Source: a bacterium (GTDB lineage: Bacteria > JALSQH01). Taken from it: a DNA stretch of 7,896 nt. Both the position numbers and the translations under genes were made by a program. Each line of letters starts with the position of its first letter. Position 1 is the stretch's first letter. The stretch lies in contig JALTID010000188.1 in NCBI GenBank assembly GCA_027004335.1, positions 1-7,896 on the forward strand, given 5' to 3'. Positions 1 through 5,499 of the stretch are shown one piece after another. Below the pieces are notes generated by a model. That model worked only from the letters and a program-made list of their open reading frames with translations, ran no database searches and was not told the origin of the DNA.

Positions 1-535
1 CCATCCATCGGAAAAAGAGGTTTAATCTTTTACAGGCACTTCTCTTTTTAACATCTGGAAGGAGCGAGATCTTCTCAAGAGAAAAGACTCCTCTTATTTT
101 TTCTACTAACTTCTCCTCTATATCCACAACACTACTGGTGTTACTTTCTCGAATAAACTCTTTCAAAGGACCATCCATCTCCAGAACTTTTTTAATTCCC
201 AACAAAAATTGAATAAACTCCTCCGCAGTGGTAAAACGATGCTTAAATCCTGAAAAGCTATTTTTTATTTCATCTTCATTTCTATTCTTCAACCACAAAG
301 ACGGCCTCTTCCCCATGGGTTCAAGAACATTCTCAACACTTTTTAGGATCTGTTTCACATTTCCATAGGCAAGGGAAGATGCAATAAGGCCTACAATTTC
401 TATATCATCGCAATTATCATAATGATACAGAAATTCAAGAGGATCAGGATGCACAAATTCTCTGCGATTGTACTTTGAATAAATCTCCTCAAGGAGTTTC
501 GTAGAAATGTGATTCAGATGATAAGAGAGTGGCAT
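1..535 (-). CDS. DUF2400 / TIGR02757 family protein, 3' end cut by the window edge
   Basis: The reading frame opens at an ATG (complement of 533-535) and stays open for 178 codons to the window edge, so the C-terminus is missing. An AGAGG ribosome binding site lies 5 nt upstream of the ATG. Recognisable blocks are RREFVHPDPLEFLYHYD (residues 24-40), EIVGLIASSLAYGNVKQI (46-63) and LLPDVKKRSACKRLNLFFRWM (158-178). I recall these as hallmarks of the uncharacterised TIGR02757/DUF2400 family, whose members are roughly 250-270 residues long; about a third of the protein would then lie outside. As I recall, the family occurs sporadically in spirochetes, delta- and epsilonproteobacteria and Bacteroidetes. 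No signal peptide or membrane segment is visible, so it is probably cytoplasmic. The function is unknown; the Lys/Arg-rich SACKRLNLFFRWM block resembles helix-hairpin-helix DNA glycosylase cores in flavour, but that is only an impression. The gene is divergent from aroK. Confidence 0.88.
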   Translation of the reverse strand, partial: MPLSYHLNHISTKLLEEIYSKYNRREFVHPDPLEFLYHYDNCDDIEIVGLIASSLAYGNVKQILKSVENVLEPMGKRPSLWLKNRNEDEIKNSFSGFKHRFTTAEEFIQFLLGIKKVLEMDGPLKEFIRESNTSSVVDIEEKLVEKIRGVFSLEKISLLPDVKKRSACKRLNLFFRWM

Positions 536-611
536 TGTGGCCTCTGCAGCAAAAATTTATCTCCCATTAAGGTAAAATCATCTCTGTTACTGCATGATTC
601 TTATACCTTTA

Positions 612-636
612 TCCTTTGACTGAAAGGAGCTTTTTT
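612..636 (+). other. Short hairpin followed by a T-run (weak terminator- or attenuator-like element)
   Basis: TCCTTT (612-617) and AAAGGA (623-628) pair perfectly around the 5-nt loop GACTG. After GC comes a run of six T (631-636). The shape resembles a small intrinsic terminator read on the plus strand, ahead of aroK. The stem is only 6 bp and mostly A-T, so it would be weak. The AAAGGAG also looks like a Shine-Dalgarno sequence, but no ATG, GTG or TTG follows at a usable distance. Confidence 0.2.
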
Positions 637-646
637 ATCCAGAAAG

Positions 647-674
647 ATTATAAGCTTCCTACGGCTACAAGCAA
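647..674 (-). promoter_or_regulatory. Candidate sigma-70-type promoter for the DUF2400 gene
   Basis: Read on the minus strand there is a perfect TATAAT -10 (complement of 647-652), preceded after a 16-nt spacer by TTGCTT (complement of 669-674), a weak -35 with 3 of 6 consensus bases. Transcription would start near 640 and leave a leader of about 105 nt before the DUF2400 ATG at 535. The background is very AT-rich, so a chance match is possible. No better minus-strand candidate was seen nearer the gene. Confidence 0.35.
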
Positions 675-757
675 AGAACATGGATTAAAAATAGTTTTTA
701 AAAATCTTCTTCTCTCCCTATCCACAATTTTATTTTACACCTTCTACCCTCTTATGA

Positions 758-772
758 CCAGAATAATTCTGG
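758..772. repeat. Perfect 7+1+7 inverted repeat upstream of aroK (operator-like)
   Basis: CCAGAAT, one A, then ATTCTGG forms an uninterrupted palindrome. It ends 31 nt before the aroK ATG. Its right arm occupies the position of a -35 box (767-772) relative to the -10-like TATAAA at 790-795. Such a placement would suit a repressor site, but no regulator has been identified and no second copy was noticed in the window. Confidence 0.45.
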
Positions 773-803
773 AAAAATTTTCTATAGATTATAAAATATT
801 CAC
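767..803 (+). promoter_or_regulatory. Possible aroK promoter giving a leaderless transcript
   Basis: TATAAA (790-795, within TTATAAAAT) is a good -10 candidate. A start about 7 nt downstream would fall at 802-804, on or just before the aroK ATG. The matching -35 window (767-772, TTCTGG, 17-nt spacer) is poor and overlaps the palindrome at 758-772. The absence of any purine-rich Shine-Dalgarno sequence in the 25 nt before the ATG agrees with leaderless initiation. An upstream promoter with SD-independent initiation on a longer leader remains possible. Confidence 0.35.
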
Positions 804-1307
804 ATGCCTGTATTTTTAATAGGATTTATGGGAAGTGGAAAAAGTGCTGTGGGAAAACTTCTCTCCCAGAGATCAGGTGAACAATTTGTTGATATGGATG
901 AAGAAATTGAAAAAAGAGAAAACAGAAGCATATTAGAAATCTTTAATGAATCTGGTGAAAAATATTTCAGAGAGATTGAGTCACAGCTTTTAGCAGAATT
1001 TTCTCATTTAAAAAATACACTTATTGCCTGCGGTGGAGGAATTATTGAAAGAGAAGAAAACCGTAATATTCTGGTGAAAAATTTAACCTTTTACCTTTAT
1101 GCACCTTTTGAGGAAATATGGGATAGAATAAAAGGAGATTCCACACGACCCCTTGCGATGAGAAGGAAAAAGTTTGTAAAAAAACTCTATGATAAAAGAG
1201 AACCACTTTACCGGGCAACAGGCATTCCAATAGACACAACAGGAATGAAAATTGAAGATATCGTAAATCTATTAATGAAAAAATTCAGGTATGATAATCA
1301 GCGTTAA
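804..1307 (+). CDS. aroK: Shikimate kinase
   Basis: This enzyme phosphorylates shikimate to shikimate 3-phosphate with ATP in the cytoplasmic chorismate (aromatic amino acid) pathway. The protein has 167 residues, normal for the family. Visible elements are the Walker A loop GFMGSGKS (7-14), the shikimate-binding Asp32 in VDMDEEI, Arg56 in EKYFREIE, the CGGG turn (76-79), the LID arginine in TRPLA (Arg115) and Arg132 in YDKREPLY. All key residues are present. The start is secure: an in-frame TAA lies at 792-794, and the next ATG (Met9) would remove the first beta strand and part of the P-loop. There is no Shine-Dalgarno sequence before it, unlike every other gene start in the window. The 3' end overlaps the end of convergent argJ by 23 bp. 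aroK versus aroL naming cannot be separated from sequence alone; aroK is used by convention. No aroB or other aro gene is adjacent. Confidence 0.95.
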   Translation: MPVFLIGFMGSGKSAVGKLLSQRSGEQFVDMDEEIEKRENRSILEIFNESGEKYFREIESQLLAEFSHLKNTLIACGGGIIEREENRNILVKNLTFYLYAPFEEIWDRIKGDSTRPLAMRRKKFVKKLYDKREPLYRATGIPIDTTGMKIEDIVNLLMKKFRYDNQR

Positions 1308-2475
1308 TTTTTATATATTCACAGGTGAGATCGGTGGTATAGACATTAAAATCTCCCCTGCCTCTTTTCAAGATAACTTTTACAGGGACAACAAATTCTC
1401 TAATCTTATCCGCAGCTTTTTTCAAGTCTTTTTTTGATGGGAGGGTCCCCCATTGGTAAAGAGGAACACCCCCAATTTCAATAAATAACTCTTCTTGATT
1501 AAGATCAGATATAACTGCACCTGCTGCAGCATAGATCCTTCCCCAGTTCGGGTCCCCACCACCAATAGCCGCCTTAAGAAGGGGGGAAGTTGCAAGTCTA
1601 TAAGCAAGAGTCCTGGCCTCTCCCTTACTTTTAGCTCCTTCCACATATATCTCAATCCTGTGGGAAGCTCCCTCACCATCATCCACAATCTGAAGGGCAA
1701 GGGATTTTAGAACACTTTTCAGATGCTCTCTTAACTCTCTGCATTCCTTTGTCCTTTTCCTAATTCTAATTCTGGAAAAACCACTTGCCATAATTATAAC
1801 AGTATCATTGGTGCTCATCTCCCCATCAACACTGATCCTGTTAAAACTCTCCTCCACTGCCGGAAATGAGATATGGTACAGAGTTTCTCTATCAATCAGC
1901 GCATTGGTAAAAACAAAAACAAGCATTGTTGCCAGTGAAGGCTGGATCATTCCTGCGCCCTTTGCTACACCACCAATTACAATTTTATCACTTTTGATTT
2001 CAAATTTTTCAATTGCCATTTTGGGCCGAGTGTCTGTGGTCATAATAGCTCTTGCAGATTCTTCCCAGCCTCCTCTGGAAAGGCTTCTGACAAGATATGG
2101 TAGCTTCTCCACAATTTTTTCCGATGGTAAAACTTCACCAATTATCCCCGTGGAGGAAGAAATTATAAGATTTTCATCAATTCCAAGATAAAAGGAGAGA
2201 TTTTTAATCAGATCCTTTGCCGCAATTTCACCCAATTTGCCAGTAGCTGCATTTGCATTACCGCTGTTAACTATTATTGCCTGGATCTTACCCCTTTTCT
2301 TAAGAAGCTCTTCTGATATTTTAACAGAAATAGCTTTTAGAGAATTTTTTGTAAAAAAACCCACTGCAACTGATGGGACTTCACTGTAAAAAAGAGCAAC
2401 ATCAGGACCCTCTTTTTTAATTCCAGCTTCAATAGAAGAGGTTTTAAACCCTGGAATGGAGAAATTCCTGATCAA
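1285..2475 (-). CDS. argJ: Bifunctional glutamate N-acetyltransferase / amino-acid acetyltransferase ArgJ
   Basis: ArgJ moves the acetyl group from N-acetylornithine to glutamate, closing the acetyl cycle of arginine synthesis; many members also acetylate glutamate from acetyl-CoA. At 396 residues it is full length. Visible elements are SSSTGIIGE (106-114; Thr109-Gly110 probably forms the oxyanion hole), TTDTRPK (146-152), the self-cleavage region [14 protein letters not shown] (172-185) with expected cleavage between Ala182 and nucleophile Thr183, [10 protein letters not shown] (215-224), DDGEGASH (265-272), GGDPNWGRI (306-314) and the C-terminal [10 protein letters not shown]. The cleavage motif departs slightly from the usual HPNMATML (QPSLATML here). 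The start is TTG: AGAGG lies 8 nt upstream, and the nearby upstream ATG is out of frame. Its first four bases overlap the secA stop, suggesting translational coupling. Whether it is mono- or bifunctional cannot be told here; bifunctional is the family default when no argA is known. Confidence 0.96.
   Translation of the reverse strand: MIRNFSIPGFKTSSIEAGIKKEGPDVALFYSEVPSVAVGFFTKNSLKAISVKISEELLKKRGKIQAIIVNSGNANAATGKLGEIAAKDLIKNLSFYLGIDENLIISSSTGIIGEVLPSEKIVEKLPYLVRSLSRGGWEESARAIMTTDTRPKMAIEKFEIKSDKIVIGGVAKGAGMIQPSLATMLVFVFTNALIDRETLYHISFPAVEESFNRISVDGEMSTNDTVIIMASGFSRIRIRKRTKECRELREHLKSVLKSLALQIVDDGEGASHRIEIYVEGAKSKGEARTLAYRLATSPLLKAAIGGGDPNWGRIYAAAGAVISDLNQEELFIEIGGVPLYQWGTLPSKKDLKKAADKIREFVVPVKVILKRGRGDFNVYTTDLTCEYIKINADYHT
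2472..2475 (-). promoter_or_regulatory. TTGA stop/start overlap coupling secA to argJ
   Basis: On the minus strand the bases TTGA contain the argJ start codon TTG (complement of 2473-2475) and the secA stop TGA (complement of 2472-2474). An AGAGG ribosome binding site lies 8 nt before the TTG, inside the last codons of secA. Terminating ribosomes on secA can therefore restart on argJ, so the two genes very probably share an mRNA. Confidence 0.75.
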
Positions 2476-5348
2476 TTAACATTCCTCTTTTTCATTTTTA
2501 CCCCTGTTTCTTTCTCCCATTTAGCAGGGTTGGTGAAATAAAGCTCATATAGATATCTCTCTCTATCTGTTTCAGGCTCCTTTCCAAGATGACAATTTTT
2601 ATATTTCTTCCCTGACCCACACCAGCATGGATCATTTCTACCAATTTCCCTCTTATCCTTTCTCACAGGCCTTGGCCTGGCGCTTTCACCACCTGAGGAA
2701 GCGCTCCCTCCGTGTTGATAAACCATTCTCTGACGCCTAATAGGAATATTAAGCATCGTAACAGCTTCAGGTTGTTTTATCTGCACCTTGTAAACTTTCT
2801 CCAGCACCTGCTCTTTAAATCTACCAATCATCTGCTGGAAAAGGCCAAAAGCCTCCTTCTTATATTCCACTAAAGGATCTCTCTGACCATATCCTCTAAG
2901 ACCAATCCCTTCTTTGAGATGATCCATAATTAAGAGATGATCCTTCCAAAGGGAATCCAGCGTGGTGAGCATTATATACCTTGCAAGTTGTGTCATCCCT
3001 TCATCGCCAATAAGCTGAACTTTCTCTTCAAGAGGTTTCCGGGCTTGTGCAAGTAAGACTTCTCTCACATCTTCCCGGACAAACTCACCAGAATCAAAAT
3101 TATCAAAAGGTAAATCTATTCCAAAAACTCTTTTAAAATCCTCTTTTAGCCCTTTTATATCCCATTCATAAGGCTTTGTCTTCGGCGGGATAAAGGCATC
3201 AACCATATCATCAATTATATCTTCCATGCTGGCAAAAAGATCATCAATGAGGTCCCTTCCTTCAAGAATTTTCCTTCTTTCAGAATAAACCACTTTCCTC
3301 TGCTCGTTCATAACATCATCGTATTCCAGGAGGTTCTTCCTTATTTCAAAATTTTGAGCTTCAACCCTCTTCTGTGCATTCTCAATAGCTCTGGAGATCA
3401 TTTTATGCTCTATTGGCTCCCCCTCCGCCATACCCAGCCTGTCCATGATTCTTCCAATTCTCTCACCACCAAAGATTCTGAGAAGATCATCCTCCAGAGA
3501 AAGATAAAACCTTGATGAACCTGGATCCCCCTGTCTCCCAGACCTACCTCTTAATTGATTATCTATTCTCCTTGACTCATGTCTTTCTGTTCCAACAATG
3601 TGAAGGCCACCCAATTCAACAACTTTTTTATGCTCCTCATCAGTTTCTTCTTTAAATTTTTTATACAAATCCTCAAAAAGCTCTGTGACCTCCCGTTCTT
3701 CTTCAGAAAGTTCCTCTTTAGGCATATAGGTCTTAACCAGGTTAGGATCAATCCCCCTTTTCTTCAACTCAACCTTCACAAGCATATCAGGATTACCCCC
3801 AAGGATTATATCTGTTCCTCTACCAGCCATATTTGTTGCAATTGTTACAGTACCAAGTCTACCAGCCTGAGCAACAATTTCAGCTTCTCTCTCATGATGT
3901 TTGGCATTAAGGACCTGATGTGGGATCCTTTTTCTTCTCAGCAGCTTGCTCAAATACTCAGATTTTTCAATACTTGTGGTACCTACAAGTACCGGCCTGC
4001 CAATTTTGTGTAATTCTTCTATTTCTCTTACTACTGCATCAAATTTTTCCTTTTCAGTCCTGTAGATCACATCGTGGTAATCTTTCCTGATCATGGGCAT
4101 ATTTGTAGGAACAACAATAACCTCCAGACCATATATTTGATAAAACTCCTCAGCTTCAGTAGCGGCTGTACCCGTCATCCCTGCGATTTTTCTATACATT
4201 CTGAAATAATTCTGAAAAGTTATCGTCGCAAGGGTCTGATTTTCACTCTCTATCCTCACACCCTCCTTTGCCTCTATTGCCTGATGTAGTCCGTCACTCC
4301 ACCTTCTACCTGGCATCAATCTCCCGGTAAATTCATCAACAATTATTACCTTGCCTTCTTTAACAATATAATCTCTATCCCTCAGAAAAAGAGTATGTGC
4401 TTTCAATGCCTGGTTCACATGATGAACAATATCAACATTCCCAGGTGCAAAGAGATTTTCCATCCCCAGAAGTCCTTCAACCTTTTTTACGCCGTCATCT
4501 GTGAGATAGGCCGTCCTGTGCTCCTCATCTATTTCATAATCAATATCTTTCCTTAGAAGAGGAATTATAGAATTTATCTTGTAGTAAAGCTCTGTAGATT
4601 CCTCGGAAGGACCAGAAATAATAAGTGGTGTCCTCGCCTCATCAATTAAGATACTATCAACTTCATCAATAATTGCGTAATTTAACTCCTTCTGGACATA
4701 ATCCTCCAGCCTGTATTTCATATTATCTCTTAGATAATCAAATCCAAATTCGTTATTGGTTCCATATGTAACATCAGCGGAATAGGACTTTTTTCTTTCG
4801 GAATTATCCATATCAGAGATTATTACACCCACTGTGAGACCTAAGAACTTGTAAATTCTGCCCATCCACTCCGCATCTCTCTTAGCAAGGTAGTCATTGA
4901 CAGTTACAACATGTACTCCTCTGCCTGTAAGAGAATTCAAGTAAACAGGGAGTGTTGCAACGAGAGTTTTACCTTCACCTGTTTTCATCTCAGCTATTCT
5001 ACCCTGATGAAGAACAATTCCACCAGCTATCTGAACATCAAAATGACGCATATGAAGAGTTCTTTTGGAAGCCTCTCTCACAACGGCAAATGCTTCAGGA
5101 AGAATTTCTTCAAGGAGCTGATCCTCAATCTTCTTTATCTCTTCTTCATCTTTCCCCTGCTTTCTTGCCTCTTCCCTTAACTGTTCAATCTTTCTACGCC
5201 ACTCAAAGGTCTTCTCCTTCAACTGCTGATCAGTAAACTCCTCAAAATGGCTCTCAAGCTCATTTACTCTGGCAACGATCGGGCGAAGTTTTCTTATTTC
5301 TCTCTCACTCTTGGTACCAAAAATTTTTCTTAAAACTGTTCCAGCCAT
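2472..5348 (-). CDS. secA: Preprotein translocase ATPase SecA
   Basis: SecA is the motor ATPase that drives unfolded preproteins through SecYEG. The protein has 958 residues, longer than the 901 of E. coli SecA. In order: N-terminal [18 protein letters not shown], Walker A MKTGEGKT (121-128), [13 protein letters not shown] (149-161), Walker B DEVD (228-231), the preprotein cross-linking region, [20 protein letters not shown] (337-356), IAGMTGTA (388-395), [10 protein letters not shown] (504-513), [14 protein letters not shown] (598-611), the helical scaffold with LDSLWKDHL (797-805) and a zinc-binding [13 protein letters not shown] (908-920). A charged segment (about 524-578) before [17 protein letters not shown] accounts for part of the extra length. 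Unusually, about 38 residues follow the zinc motif. The ATG matches family N-termini, but its best ribosome binding site, GAGG at 5364-5367, is 15 nt away. secA is first in an operon with argJ. Confidence 0.98.
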   Translation of the reverse strand: MAGTVLRKIFGTKSEREIRKLRPIVARVNELESHFEEFTDQQLKEKTFEWRRKIEQLREEARKQGKDEEEIKKIEDQLLEEILPEAFAVVREASKRTLHMRHFDVQIAGGIVLHQGRIAEMKTGEGKTLVATLPVYLNSLTGRGVHVVTVNDYLAKRDAEWMGRIYKFLGLTVGVIISDMDNSERKKSYSADVTYGTNNEFGFDYLRDNMKYRLEDYVQKELNYAIIDEVDSILIDEARTPLIISGPSEESTELYYKINSIIPLLRKDIDYEIDEEHRTAYLTDDGVKKVEGLLGMENLFAPGNVDIVHHVNQALKAHTLFLRDRDYIVKEGKVIIVDEFTGRLMPGRRWSDGLHQAIEAKEGVRIESENQTLATITFQNYFRMYRKIAGMTGTAATEAEEFYQIYGLEVIVVPTNMPMIRKDYHDVIYRTEKEKFDAVVREIEELHKIGRPVLVGTTSIEKSEYLSKLLRRKRIPHQVLNAKHHEREAEIVAQAGRLGTVTIATNMAGRGTDIILGGNPDMLVKVELKKRGIDPNLVKTYMPKEELSEEEREVTELFEDLYKKFKEETDEEHKKVVELGGLHIVGTERHESRRIDNQLRGRSGRQGDPGSSRFYLSLEDDLLRIFGGERIGRIMDRLGMAEGEPIEHKMISRAIENAQKRVEAQNFEIRKNLLEYDDVMNEQRKVVYSERRKILEGRDLIDDLFASMEDIIDDMVDAFIPPKTKPYEWDIKGLKEDFKRVFGIDLPFDNFDSGEFVREDVREVLLAQARKPLEEKVQLIGDEGMTQLARYIMLTTLDSLWKDHLLIMDHLKEGIGLRGYGQRDPLVEYKKEAFGLFQQMIGRFKEQVLEKVYKVQIKQPEAVTMLNIPIRRQRMVYQHGGSASSGGESARPRPVRKDKREIGRNDPCWCGSGKKYKNCHLGKEPETDRERYLYELYFTNPAKWEKETGVKMKKRNVN

Positions 5349-5363
5349 AATTCTATAAATTTT

Positions 5364-5410
5364 CCTCTTTCTCTGTGGGTTTATTTTACTCTTTTCCAGA
5401 TTTTAGACAA
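5364..5410 (-). promoter_or_regulatory. secA promoter and ribosome binding site
   Basis: Minus-strand TTGTCT (complement of 5405-5410, 4 of 6 to the -35 consensus) and TAAAAT (complement of 5383-5388, 5 of 6 to the -10 consensus) are separated by 16 nt. Transcription would begin near 5376, giving a leader of about 28 nt. This leader contains AGAGGA (GAGG at 5364-5367), the likely ribosome binding site, although its 15-nt spacing to the ATG is longer than optimal. No SecM-like arrest peptide gene precedes secA. Confidence 0.55.
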
Positions 5411-5450
5411 GGCACCACTACCATGGGTTCATGAAGAATAAGAGTACCCC
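5411..5450. promoter_or_regulatory. Spacer between two back-to-back promoters, with short palindromes
   Basis: The secA and lipoprotein promoters face away from each other with about 40 bp between their -35 boxes. The flanks form an inverted repeat, ACAAGG (5407-5412) and CCTTGT (5449-5454), which largely reflects the shared -35 sequence CCTTGT. Inside lie two small palindromes, CCATGG (5421-5426) and TTCATGAA (5428-5435). They could be a regulator site, but short palindromes arise readily by chance. Confidence 0.25.
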
Positions 5451-5499
5451 TTGTTTTTTACCTCTTATTTATATAGAATATTATCAAAAAGGAGAAAAC
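5451..5499 (+). promoter_or_regulatory. Promoter and ribosome binding site of the propeller-phosphoesterase gene
   Basis: TTGTTT (5451-5456) and TAGAAT (5474-5479, 5 of 6 to the -10 consensus) are separated by exactly 17 nt. The start point would lie near 5486, leaving a leader of about 14 nt made up mainly of the strong Shine-Dalgarno AAAAAGGAG (GGAG at 5491-5494), which sits 5 nt before the ATG at 5500. Confidence 0.55.

Noticed and set aside
616-819. 67-codon plus-strand reading frame beginning with TTG and running into aroK
   Set aside because: There is no ribosome binding site before the TTG. The composition is what AT-rich DNA yields (Phe, Leu, Ile, Lys), it resembles no family I know, and it overlaps the aroK start in another frame. 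A coupling leader peptide is conceivable but unsupported.
1308-1330. Possible terminator after aroK (TTAATTTTTATATATTC)
   Set aside because: There is a T-rich stretch but no preceding stem, and it lies inside the argJ coding region.
1808-2191. 127-codon plus-strand frame inside argJ
   Set aside because: It lies antisense to strongly conserved ArgJ sequence, with no ribosome binding site or recognisable domain. It is a shadow frame.
3579-4013. 144-codon plus-strand frame inside secA
   Set aside because: It is antisense to the conserved SecA motor domain and shows low-complexity, Phe- and Cys-rich content typical of a reverse-strand shadow.
4911-5236. Two overlapping plus-strand frames opposite the secA 5' end
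   Set aside because: Both are shadows of the Walker A region of secA and carry no independent signals.
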